Part shown: positions 1 through 11,861 of the stretch, piece after piece
How positions within the stretch are numbered: position 1 is the stretch's first letter
How the letters are laid out: every line of letters begins with the position of its first letter
Origin: Nemertoderma westbladi
Taxonomy: Eukaryota; Xenacoelomorpha; Nemertodermatida; Nemertodermatidae
NCBI GenBank assembly: GCA_032718475.1
Contig: JAUCBJ010006761.1
Coordinates: 1-60,207 of the forward strand
DNA length: 60,207 bases
Reading direction: 5' to 3'
Translations under genes and position numbers: made by a program
Notes under the pieces: generated by a model
What the model saw: the letters and a program-made list of their open reading frames with translations, nothing else
Told to the model about the DNA's origin: nothing
The model's database searches: none

Positions 1-582
1 AGACAAACTGACAGAAAGACAGACAGACTTCAGAAATTCATGAATTAGACTTGGGCACTTGGGGATTTGAATAATTTCCAGTTAGGTACTGAAAGGGTTA
101 AAAGCTAACAAAAGCTAGGTTCACCCAGCATTCACCAACCGCACCGCTTAACCGTAGACCGAGACCCGCATATAAAACGGAGTATTGAACAACTGACTAT
201 ATTAAACGGAGTATCTAATAGCTAAAACAACTGACTTTTCAACAGAGTATCTAAAAGCTAAAACAACTGACTATATTAAACGGAGTATCTAAAAGCTAAA
301 ACAACTAATATACAAATATAACTAATAAATAAATATAACTAATATACAAATAGCTACCCAACAGTGAAATATTTCCACAAAATATTCGAGAACACAAAAT
401 CATTTTAACATTGAATAAGGCAGCATCAGGAGTTGAAGAGTACAATAATTTGAATCGCAGTAACAATGGAAGCAATATAGTAAAATAATACAGTTAAATT
501 TATTTTGTAGCACTATATCGCTCTATATTTTATTAACGAATTAAGCAACAAAAAAGTACCAATTTAAGAATACAATTACGTA
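1..582. other. Non-coding, AT-rich, short tandem repeat
   Basis: No gene is seen. At about 177-305 a unit of roughly 56 bp, containing AAACGGAGTATCTAAAAGC and ACAACTGACTATATT, repeats about twice with small differences. The first bases are a CAGA-rich simple repeat. Confidence 0.6.
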
Positions 583-713
583 TTACATGGGGAAAAAGAC
601 GTAGAACATTTTTTTTTCAATATTCTCTCGACCCTTTATTAACCTCGCTGGCGCTCGGTAAATAAAATGCCTTGAGAATAATGAAAAAAAATTCTACTTT
701 TTTTACCATGTAA
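583..713. mobile_element. Short hairpin MITE with TA flanks
   Basis: The two ends are imperfect inverted repeats of about 42 bp: TTACATGGGG at the left and CCATGTAA at the right, each continuing through a matching A/T-rich arm ending in ATTCTC/GAGAAT. It is bounded by TA on each side, which fits a Tc1/mariner-type non-autonomous element. No coding capacity. The family assignment is inference from the TA dinucleotide only. Confidence 0.6.
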
Positions 714-962
714 TAAATAATTATTTTGTAGCACCAATTCACATCCCCTGTGTCGGGATCAAGTGTAGTTATTTCGCGTTCGCGGATCTGAGCTGTGATG
801 GCCCGCTTTGTTGACTTCTTTCGACCCCGTAGAGTAGCCTCGGCGACAAACTCACCAATAATTTCTAATTATGCAATGCTCCTAGGTCACTCCTACCAAA
901 TTTCAGATGGAATCTGATGGTTGGTTCTACAATTACACAGCTACAGTACCTTTACGATTCTG

Positions 963-990
963 TCAATTCGCCCCCCCCCCCCCCCCCCCT
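963..990. repeat. Poly-C tract
   Basis: An uninterrupted run of about 20 C residues replaces the GCCCGCC found at the same place in the other 668-bp units, so it expanded within this copy of the array. Confidence 0.9.
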
Positions 991-2808
991 AGCGGCAGAC
1001 AGGGGAACTTTAAAGTCTGTCTGAATTTAGAATTTCTAAATAAGCAATGCTTGTAGGTGTAGGTCACTCTTACCAAATTTCAAGAAGATATATCAACCAT
1101 ACATAAAATTATGTTCAAACAAAAATAATGCATTATTAAAACTTTTATTATTTTAGTTTGGTTAACTGTGGTAATTACATTGCAAGTCTTACAATTCATA
1201 TTACTATTCATGTCATTTTTTGAGAAAGTTTGACTGGCCCATTTGTTTCAAAATTGATTTATTAAATTAAATGAACGGGAAAAGGGCCACCTTTACTATC
1301 ATAAAGAATGAGATGATTTACATTAGGGCCACAAATATACATCTTTTACAGTGGCCTTTTGCATCCAAATTGATCTTACCAATAAACTGAGATGAAAAAG
1401 GGCCAGAATGAAATACAATGAGCTTAACAGCATTAGGGCCATACTGTAGCGCCATGGAGATATTTATGGACAAGGCTCTTTAGAGCTAGAACATAGTAAC
1501 GAATAACGACCATAAGAACTATAAAAGTCCGTCTAGGCATAGAATTTATAATTATGCAATTCTCCTTGTTCACTCCTACCAAATTTCAGATGGAATCTGA
1601 TGGTTGGTTCTATAATTACACAGCTACTTCTACGATTCTGTCAATTCGCCCGCCTAGCGGCAGACAGGGGAACTTTAAAGTCTGTCTGTGTGTATAATTT
1701 CTACTTAAGCAACGGCGATAACTGCCCGATGAAGACATGGGAACTTGAAAGTCTAACCGTACAGTACATAAAATATGTTCAAACAAAAATAATGTTTATT
1801 AAAATCTACATTATTTTAGTTTTAGGTTAACTGAGGTAAATATTACATTGCAAGTCTTACAAATCATGTTACTATTCATGTCATTTTTTGAGAAAGTTTG
1901 ACTGGCCCATTTGATTCAAAATTGATTTAATAAATTAAATGAACGGGACAAGGGCCACCTTTACTATCATAAAGAATGAGATGATTTACATTAGGGCCAC
2001 AAATATACATCTTTTACAGTGGCCTTTTGCATCCAAATTGATCTTACCAATAAACTGAGATGAAAAAGGGCCAGAATGAAATACAATGAGCTTAACAGCA
2101 TTAGGGCCATACTGTAGCGCCATGGAGATATTTATGGACAAGGCTCTTTAGAGCTAGAACATAGTAACGAATAACGACCATAAGAACTATAAAAGTCCGT
2201 CTAGGCATAGAATTTATAATTATGCAATTCTCCTTGTTCACTCCTACCAAATTTCAGATGGAATCTGATGGTTGGTTCTATAATTACACAGCTACTTCTA
2301 CGATTCTGTCAATTCGCCCGCCTAGCGGCAGACAGGGGAACTTTAAAGTCTGTCTGTGTGTATAATTTCTACTTAAGCAACGGCGATAACTGCCCGTTGA
2401 AGACATGGGAACTTGAAAGTCTAACCGTACAGTACATAAAATATGTTCAAACAAAAATAATGTTTATTAAAATCTACATTATTTTAGTTTTAGGTTAACT
2501 GAGGTAAATATTACATTGCAAGTCTTACAAATCATGTTACTATTCATGTCATTTTTTGAGAAAGTTTGACTGGCCCATTTGATTCAAAATTGATTTATTA
2601 AATTAAATGAACGGGACAAGGGCCACCTTTACTATCATAAAGAATGAGATGATTTACATTAGGGCCACAAATATACATCTTTTACAGTGGCCTTTTGCAT
2701 CCAAATTGATCTTACCAATAAACTGAGATGAAAAAGGGCCAGAATGAAATACAATGAGCTTAACAGCATTAGGGCCATACTGTAGCGCCATGGAGATATT
2801 TATGGACA

Positions 2809-4343
2809 CGTTCGTGGGGACTTCGCGCAGCACGAGGCCTAGTTATTATATACAAATTAAAATGCAGCGACTGTATCACAAAATCAGGTTTTGAGAAATT
2901 TACCCACACCACCAATCAATCAAAGAAAGGTGGACAGTACGTGTTCACCCCTTTTAATCTCCCCCCCCCCCCCCCCACCCTTCCCAACCACCAATACATA
3001 ACCGCGACATCTACCACCCACGGAAGGGTAGCACGAACTTATTTCCAATCGCACGTTAAATATGCAAAGCCAGGTCGTTTATAGGAATATAATAAACGCA
3101 GTACTCGTTTTCATTATAAGCCTCTTTGCGTTCGTCCTGTTTTGTATTTAAATATATTTCTTAAACGCAAGCTAGGACGATCTTTATAATAATAATAACT
3201 AGGGATGCGATCAATATGTGAAGCCAGGTGGTTTATATAATAATTTAGTCAACGCAGTACTCGTCTTCATTATATGCCTCGTTGCGCTCGTCGCTTGTCC
3301 TGTTTTGTCATAAAATATTTTTCCTAAACGCAGACTGACGATCTTTATACAGTTATAACTATGCGAAGTTTCGAAACTGTGCGAGTAACTGTTGATACAT
3401 CTATGTGGAGATGTGTGATACAACGCCAACGCATCTTATGCCGATGTAGTAATATGGGTATTGAAATAATATATTAAATCAATGTACACTCTTAAAGCTG
3501 CAGCGAAAAAATGTAGCTAATTTCCTAGGTTACATATAAAATAATAATATTATTTTTAAGAACATTAATTTTACTACTTTGCAAAAATTCAAGTAAAAAA
3601 TAACCAGACATATACATTGTGGAATAAACTATTTCAGAAGCCTACAACAGCCATGCCATGGATTGTATTTATGTTATTATATCTGTCATTTAACTGAGAT
3701 AGCAATAGTAGTAATAGTCGAACGGTTATGCGGCCCGTCCAGCCTATAATAAACACAATTCAGTGATTGGGCTGGAATAGCAATACTGGTTGCCTCTATT
3801 ACAATTCCTCTCAGGTTAGTCTACAGCCACAACTCCCAGCAGCTAGCTCCACACCAGCAGAGACTTGACCAATAATGGGAAGGATTAAATTTGTACTCAA
3901 TAATTGTGCGGTTTAATTACGTTTAGATCAATTAAAGACACATTTATTAAAGCAAATCACTTAAACTAATTAAAAACTATAATAGAATGGCGTATGGGGA
4001 TTATATCTGTATAATTTTTAAGTATAATTATTTAAATCTTATACTGTAAAACAATTAATTTCCTTTAAAAGGCAGGTTGAAAATGGCGTTTTCACCGCAA
4101 TCAACTTAATTAACTAATTAACTGCTATTATCTTAGCTTCTCGAAGGCCACACGGAAATTCTACTTGGAAAATTTCTAAACTTTTGCCAAACAACATGTG
4201 TACCAAGTTTGGATAGATTTCATCAAAGATTGGCCGAGTTATTAACGTTTAAAATTGAACACGACAGAACGACAGAACGACAGAACGACAGGTTGATTAA
4301 TGGTACCACTACGCTAAGGCTCACTCACTTCGTGGCTCGCCCC
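2809..4343 (+). mobile_element. Modular non-autonomous element (copy A)
   Basis: This 1535-bp block interrupts a 668-bp unit. Sister units read GGACAAGGCTC at the same place; here ACA is present on both sides (2806-2808 and 4344-4346), so the insertion made a 3-bp duplication or carries ACA at one end. The left end is CGTTCGTGGGGACTTCGCGC and the right end is CACTTCGTGGCTCGCCCC. Inside are a poly-C run (2960-2986), a duplicated ~150-bp segment (about 3075-3195 and 3225-3360), and an ACAGAACG microsatellite (4262-4290) close to the right end. The termini and the microsatellite-plus-module order match copy B at 57992-59258. Such organisation resembles Helentron-associated 'pearl' elements of bivalves (inference). 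No long ORF. Confidence 0.75.
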
Positions 4344-6299
4344 ACAAGGCTCTTTAGAGCTAGAACATAGTAACGAATAACGACCATAAGAACTATAAAA
4401 GTCCGTCTAGGCATAGAATTTATAATTATGCAATTCTCCTTGTTCACTCCTATCAAATTTCAGATGGAATCTGATGGTTGGTTCTATAATTACACAGCTA
4501 CTTCTAAGTTTCTGTCAATTCGCCTCCCTAGCGGCAGACAGGTGCACTTTAAAGTCTGTCTGTGTGTATAATTTCTACTTAAGCAACGGCGATAACTGCC
4601 CGTTGAAGACATGGAAACTTGAAAGTCTAACCGTACAGTACATAAAATATGTTCAAACAAAAATAATGTTTATTAAAATCTACATTATTTTAGTTTTAGG
4701 TTAACTGAGGTAAATATTACATTGCAAGTCTTACAAATCATGTTACTATTCATGTCATTTTTTGAGAAAGTTTGACTGGCCCATTTCATTCAAAATTGAT
4801 TTAATAAATTAAATGAACGGGAAAAGGGCCACCTTTACAATCATAAAGAATGAGATGATTTACATTAGGGCCACAAATATACATCTTTTACAGTGGCCTT
4901 TTGCATCCAAATTGATCTTACCAATAAACTGAGATGAAAAAGGGCCAGAATGAAATACAATGAGCTTAACAGCATTAGGGTAGGGCCATACTGTAGCGCC
5001 ATGGAGATATTTATGGACAAGGCTCTTTAGAGCTAGAACATAGTAACGAATAACGACCATAAGAACTATAAAAGTCCGTCTAGGCATAGAATTTATAATT
5101 ATGCAATTCTCCTTGTTCACTCATACCAAATTTCAGATGGAATCTGATGGTTGGTTCTATAATTACACAGCTACTTCTACGATTCTGTCAATTCGCCCGC
5201 CTAGCGGCAGACAGGGGAACTTTAAAGTCTGTCTGTGTGTATAATTTCAACTGAAGCAACGGCGATAACTGCCCGTTGAAGACATGGGAACTTGAAAGTC
5301 TAACCGTACAGTACATAAAATATGTTCAAACAAAAATAATGTTTATTAAAATCTACATTATTTTAGTTTTAGGTTAACTGAGGTAAATATTACATTGCAA
5401 GTCTTACAAATCATGTTACTATTCATGTCATTTTTTGAGAAAGTTTGACTGGCCCATTTGATTCAAAATTGATTTATTAAATTAAATGAACGGGACAAGG
5501 GCCACCTTTACTATCATAAAGAATGAGATGATTTACATTAGGGCCACAAATATACATCTTTTACAGTGGCCTTTTGCATCCAAATTGATCTTACCAATAA
5601 ACTGAGCTGAAAAAGGGCCAGAATGAAATACAATGAGCTTAACAGCATTAGGGCCATACTGTAGCGCCATGGAGATATTTATGGACAAGGCTCTTTAGAG
5701 CTAGAACATAGTAACGAATAACGACCATAAGAACTATAAAAGTCCGTCTAGGCATAGAATTTATAATTATGCAATTCTCCTTGTTCACTCCTACCAAATT
5801 TCAGATGGAATCTGATGGTTGGTTCTATAATTACACAGCTACTTCTACGATTCTGTCAATACGCCCCCCTAGCGGCAGACAGGGGAACTTTAAAGTCTGT
5901 CTGAATTTAGAATTTCTAAATAAGCAATGCTTGTAGGTGTAGGTCACTCTTACCAAATTTCAAGAAGATATATCAACCATACATAAAATTATGTTCAAAC
6001 AAAAATAATGCATTATTAAAACTTTTATTATTTTAGTTTGGTTAACTGTGGTAATTACATTGCAAGTCTTACAATTCATGTTACTATTCATGTCATTTTT
6101 TGAGAAAGTTTGACTGGCCCATTTGATTCAAAATTGATTTATTAAATTAAATGAACGGGAAAAGGGCCACCTTTACTATCATAAAGAATGAGATGATTTA
6201 CATTAGGGCCACAAATATACATCATTTACAGTGGCCCATTTGCATCCAAATTGATCTTACAAATAAACTGAACTGTAAGAATGAAGAGAAATAAGATAG

Positions 6300-6544
6300 G
6301 GCCATTGAGTTATATAGGTACACTATACCTACATATCTCACTTTATAGATATATAAGTTGGCCCTTTCGCTCGTTTTTTCATCTTTATGTATGTATATTA
6401 AAATGGTATATGTAGGAACATATATACACGAGATATGTAGATATACTAATGGCCCTTTTTACTTCCATTCAGTGTTATATAGGTACATAATACCCTTCAT
6501 TTCAAAGATACATATCTATGGCCCTTTAGGCCGAACGTACATAT
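6300..6544. other. Non-coding AT-rich spacer
   Basis: Sequence between the end of the 668-bp array and the BEL/Pao fragment. It contains GGCCC words like those of the array and ends in a (TA)n run. No gene seen. Confidence 0.5.
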
Positions 6545-9500
6545 ATATATATATATAGTAGGCCTATAATGAATACCGGTATACAGCTTACACTTATAGT
6601 ATATAAGTATAATTCTGGATTAGAATTAATTACAGAGTACCGGTATGATTTCAGCTCAAATTTATAGAAATAAATATAATAAGCCTATGGTAAGTACCGG
6701 TATGTCAATTATTTTTAGAATAATTGAATTTCTGAATATTTTGGGGTTACTTCGTTACTTTAACTTACTTTATTACCGTTATTTAAGCAGTAGTCCAACT
6801 GACAGTGAGACCTAGTCGTTGTATGGCAGGCCTACTATTTATAAATCGTTTGAGTTGATTTATAATAGATATATACCCGTTTAAAAGGGTTTTTGACAAT
6901 GTTTGAAATAAATGTTATTATTTCTGGGGAAGTCACTACACAGAAGCTGAACGCTTCTCAGTGAAGTGCTATTTATTTGACACTAAAACTGATAATTCTA
7001 ATTTACCTAAGTTACTTAATACTACAAATTACTTACGATACGGGTGAGATTAATTCTCTAATTAAACACAACAAAATATTACGTACGAAATTTTTAGGGT
7101 AATTTTACAGGAAGTCTACAAACCAGTCCAACAAAGGGTTAGATTTCTGGCTATTACAAAGGACAGGGTACTACGGTATTTGAAATAATAAGTAGTAGTA
7201 AATATATTGTACTGTCCAGATAGGAAAATACCACCGCCTGACGACCTATAACCGTATCGCTATAGGTACAACGTTATGTATCACGGATTGTTCCTACCCA
7301 GAAGTTAATAGAGCTAACGAATGTGCCTATCAACCACTTTACAACACAAAAATACTGCCTACACTAATTACTTCGGAAGGCACTGTACACTAAACCCTAA
7401 ATTAGGTACAAGTACCGGTATAACAAATAATCAGTAGTTAAATATACTTGAACAGTTAAAAGAACCACGGCATCTGCTGGAGTGACCGAAGCACAAAGTC
7501 GTCAGTCTTTACCTACGCCAAGCAGCCCTGATGTAGTACCGGGGTTAGTTTAACTATAACGGTATGTATAACAAGCACAATTACTGTAGGAATAAACTTG
7601 GGGACATGAATGTTGCGAATAATCGCATAAACTCTGAATAATAAATATTACGCTACCCGTACAGAATACTCAAACAAATACAAACCAAACGCTGGCGGAC
7701 TACTATCAAGCCTAAACAAACTACTGTATGTGCAGATTCTGAAACTGTTAGTTAGTATGCGTGCTAACACGGTAGTACGACTTACTCTTTAAGAGGGGAT
7801 TGACCTTACAGTGTTGACTGCCCCAACTTACTAACGGCGCTTGATCAGACCAACTCTACACACGCAGCAATCCCTTCAGACCCAAAAATAGCTAGACAAC
7901 AATCCAGCCTACAAAATATTTGAGTAATAACTATTACGGTACCTGAACAGACCACACAAACAAACACAGGCTAAAACACTGGCAGACTACGATCAAGCCT
8001 AAATAAACTACAGTATATGCAGACTCTGAAACTGTTAGTTAGTATGCGTGCTAACACGGTAGTACGACTTACTCTTTAAGAGGGGATTGACCTTACAGTG
8101 TTGACTGCCCCAACTTACTAACGGCACTTTATCAGACAAACTCTACACACGCCGTAATCTCTCCAAACCCAACCACAGTCAGACAGCAGCTCAGCCTACA
8201 ATTATCTGAACAATCTGAGCAGGGTCACACGCCTTCTGCTCAATATTAGCCTACTAGGAAATAAAACTGACAGAAATAAGTAAGCTCCAAAAGAAACAAG
8301 GGGTGTACAGTCCCTAATCTCTTAAACAGCCTACCGGTATACAATAATCAAAATCGAATAATACTAAAAGTACTTGTACAGCAGTACCGGTACCGGTGAT
8401 GACAGTTAGGCCTACTGACCTACAAAGTACCGGTTCAGTTTTACCAGTCACTACGGTATTTTGCAACCCTATTGCCTACTGCAATAAGATTGTAAACCGT
8501 TACTGTTCGCCAGAACAGTATTAAACTGTATTTAATGCCTACACTTGCAACCTTATTGCTTACTGCAATAAGATTATTAAACTGTTACTGTTCGCGCTTT
8601 CGAAGACCTTTAGCAGTTTAACCTGCCAAAATTTATATGTCTTTTCGTTAATTAAAACCACTTTAGCATACGACAATAATTTATGCTAATACGCAAAACA
8701 TTAGCCGAAGTCAGCCCATGCGCGATCATTCACCCGATGGATCTACACCCGGGAGACTGAATTCGGATGCTTGAATTGTATTATTACAGTGTAAGGTTGC
8801 AGTGTATACCTAATGTATTATTCGATAGATCGTTAATAATTAATCTCTGACAGATATTATTGGCTTTCGGGAAATATTAACAGTTCCTTTAGGACGTGGC
8901 GCTTTACCTATTTAAACAGAACTAAGACTTATACTAAACGCAACGATACTGCTGCTGATTAAAGTATAAAACGTATTCTTTAGGAAATACTTTGTTACCA
9001 ATCACAATCATACACACTATTCTGCCGACAGTCAGTATATTTGATCACACATAAAGAGAGCAGTAATTGACTCGCGTAGGGTCTGCTAAATAACATTGGA
9101 TTCAATACACACCACATTAATATAAATCGCAATTGTTATATATAGCCGGTCTCTCTAACCTGTAGTGTTATCAAGAAAATTGGGAATTGGGTGATTTATC
9201 CGTATTATCCAAATAGCAATATTTCCATCAACAAATATTTACAATTAATAACTGACGGTAAAATAACAGTACAAACAATATGATTAATGCAATTAAATTA
9301 AGTGAGTATGTTAATTAAGATTGATCAATTAGCGGTGCGAAGATTCGATTCGGTAACAGTTTATACTTTCGATAATTCAAGCAGTTCTGCAGTTCACGGT
9401 ACAGCAGTATCTATCCAAAAATGCCGGTGTTTCTGGCTTAGACAGCAATAACAACAAAAGTAACAACTCTCTCTCTCAGGTAACAACTCTCTCCCTTATG

Positions 9501-9861
9501 ATCGGCAGGAAAGCTACACGTCGACAGGAAAAACCGCCCTGATTGGCCCAAGCCAAACAAAGAACCACGCTGCCAATGGCTGTTTCCATGTCAGCAACCA
9601 GCTGCTAGATGTCGTAATATGAATCATCACGGCTAAGCTGTGAAAGGTGGTTTGTGCATTACAAGTTTTTGTCTTACCATGTCCGCTAAAACACGTATAT
9701 AGCAGAATGATTTTTATGTCCGTTAAAACACCTGTAAAGGTACCTTGCGGGCGAGGGGAATATATCTACAGTTAGAAAACCTTTTAGAGTATTCCAGCGC
9801 CTGTGGGGAAACTGGATTGCGAAGCAAAAGGGGCCAGTTATATCCCACAGAAGCTTTTACA
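6545..9861 (-). mobile_element. BEL/Pao 5'-end fragment, minus strand
   Basis: The reverse complement of this block aligns by eye with the 5' LTR and untranslated leader of the intact element at 34533-37840. Shared landmarks include the CCCGGGTGTAGATCCATCGG segment (about 8727-8752 here, 35568-35590 there) and the duplicated ~287-bp leader block containing CTGCCCCAACTTACTAACGG. Similarity stops near 6545 in a (TA)n run, just before the gag start, so coding sequence and 3' LTR are missing. It is clearly more diverged than the two LTRs of the intact element, so it is older. The outer LTR edge abuts the 43-bp minisatellite directly. Confidence 0.85.
8589..9861 (-). repeat. Single diverged BEL/Pao LTR
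   Basis: Reading on the minus strand, the LTR starts TGTAAAAGCTTCTGTGGGAT at 9861 and ends ..GAACA at 8589, as in the intact LTRs. It is about 1273 bp against 1195 bp. The outer third (about 9390-9830) is poorly conserved. No second LTR is present nearby. Confidence 0.8.
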
Positions 9862-11525
9862 CCTTCCGCCAACCCTGTCTGCATGTCTAGCCATTGGTTG
9901 ATTACCTTCCGCCAACCTTGTCTGCATGGCTAGCCGTTGGTTGACTACCTTCCACCAACCCTGTCTGCATGGCTAGCCGTTGGTTGATTACCTTCCACCA
10001 ACCTTGTCTGCATGTCTAGCTGTTGGTTGATTACCTTCCCCCAACCTCGTCTGCATGGCTAGCCATTGGTTGATTACCTTCCGACACCACCTCGTCTGCA
10101 TGTCTAGCCTTAGGTTGATTTGATTACCTTCCGCCAACCTCGTCTGCATGGCTAGCTGTTGGTTGATTACCTTCCGCCAACCTCATCTGCCTGGCTAGCT
10201 GTTGGTTGTTTACCTTCTGCCAACCTTGTCTGCATGGCTAGCCGTTGGTTGATTACCTTCCACCGACCCTGTCTGCATGGCTAGCCGTTGGTTGATTACC
10301 TTCCACCGACCCTGTTTGCATGGCTAGCCGTTGTTTGTTTACCTTCCGCCAACCCTGTCTGCATGGCTAGCCGTTGGTTGAATACCTTCCACCAACCTTG
10401 TCTGCATGTCTAGCCGTTGGTTGATTACCTTCCTCCAACCTTGTCTACATGTCTAGCCGTTGGTTGTTTACCTTCCGCCAACCTTGTCTACATGTCTAGC
10501 CGTTGGTTGATTACCTTCCGCCAACCTTATCTGTTTGCATGGCTAGCCGTTGTTTGTTTACCTTCTGCCAACCTTGTCTGCATGGCTAGCCGTTGGTTGA
10601 TTACCTTCCACCGACCCTGTCTGCATGGCTAGCCGTTGGTTGATTACCTTCCACCGACCCTGTTTGCATGGCTAGCCGTTGGTTGATTACCTTCCACCAA
10701 CCTTGTCTGCATGGCTAGCCGTTGGTTGAGATTACCTTCCGCCAACCTTGTCTGCATGGCTAGCCGTTGGTTGATTACCTTCCGCCGACCTTATCTGTTT
10801 GCATGGCTAGCCGTTGTTTGTTTACCTTCCGCCAACCTTGTCTGCATGGCTAGCCGTTGGTTGATTACCTTCCGCCAACCTTGTCTACATGTCTAGCCGT
10901 TGGTTGTTTACCTTCCGCCAACCTTGTCTACATGTCTAGCCGTTGGTTGATTACCTTCCGCCGACCTTATCTGTTTGCATGGCTAGCCGTTGTTTGTTTA
11001 CCTTCTGCCAACCTTGTCTGCATGGCTAGCCGTTGGTTGATTACCTTCCGCCGACCTTATCTGTTTGCATGGCTAGCCGTTGTTTGTTTACCTTCCGCCA
11101 ACCTTGTCTGCATGGCTAGCCGTTGGTTGATTACCTTCCGCCAACCTCGTCTTCATGGCTAGCCGTTGGTTGATTACCTTCCGCCAACCTCGTCTGCATG
11201 GCTAGCCATTGGTTGATTACCTTCCGCCAACCTCGTCTGCATGGCTAGCCGTCGGTTGATTTCCTTCCACCAACCTTGTCTGCATGGCTAGCCGTTGGTT
11301 GATTACCTTCCGCCAACCTCGTCTGCATGGCTAGCCATTGGTTGATTACCTTCCGCCAACCTCGTCTGCATGGCTAGCCGTCGGTTGATTTCCTTCCACC
11401 AACCTTGTCTGCATGGCTAGCCGTTGGTTGATTACCTTCCCCGACCTTGTCTGCATGGCTAGCGGTTGGTTGATTACCTTCCCCGACCTTGTCTGCATAG
11501 CTAGTCATTGGTTGATTAACTTCCG
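9862..11525 (+). repeat. 43-bp minisatellite, about 39 copies
   Basis: Consecutive units contain CCTTCCGCCAACC, then TCTGCATGGCTAGCC and GTTGGTTGATTA. Most are 43 bp; a few are longer (TTATCTGTTTGCATG variant) or shorter. CCAACC and GGTTG within each unit are complementary, so every unit can fold. Variants recur in blocks (for example the TGTTTGTTTACC type), indicating local duplication of groups of units. Open frames of 60-100 codons inside reflect the repeat, not genes. Confidence 0.95.
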
Positions 11526-11861
11526 CCTAATTTTGTTTCACCGTTAACAGGTCTTCATCCGCGTTAGGTAACATAACCCTGATAGAGGGGGTACATTATT
11601 TACTATTCTATTTCATAGATACATACCAAATGGTGCCCTAAGCACTGTAGTAGCCATTAATGACTCTTAGGTTGACATGGTGATTAATGGAACATGGTGT
11701 CTAAATAGGATAACTACTGAGAGTAATTAATATTAACATTAAATTATATTTGATTAAATGAATTATATTTTGTAATTATTGCCAAAAACCCAACTACTGT
11801 AAAAACATAATGCGAAAATAATAATATAATTTTCCTTATTAATTTAAACAATTTTACAAAG
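11526..11861. other. Non-coding, downstream of carbonic anhydrase
   Basis: AT-rich sequence 3' of the carbonic anhydrase gene on the minus strand. No clear AATAAA signal was found close to the stop. Nothing else recognised. Confidence 0.5.

Larger units (their letters stand above)
845..6300 (+). repeat. 668-bp tandem repeat array, interrupted once
   Basis: Units begin with AGGCTCTTTAGAGCTAGAAC at 1473, 2141, 4347, 5020 and 5688. Spacing is 668 bp, except one of 673 bp caused by a 5-bp duplication near 4980. The outermost copies (845-1472 and 5882-6300) are a diverged variant, so older units lie at the edges and homogenised units in the centre. Each unit carries several GGGCC-centred words and the module CCTAGCGGCAGACAG followed about 100 bp upstream by ACCAAATTTCAGATGG. 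The latter is related, in reverse complement, to the monomers at 58257-59160. Short open frames inside the unit recur only because the DNA repeats; they are not taken as genes. A 1535-bp element splits the array at 2809-4343. Confidence 0.9.

Noticed and set aside
1600-4704. Recurring 76-codon frame in the 668-bp repeats
   Set aside because: Same DNA repeated; no codon bias or family features, and other units have lost it.
9862-11525. Possible CRISPR-like array
   Set aside because: Units are contiguous with no unique spacers, and the genome is animal. It is a minisatellite.
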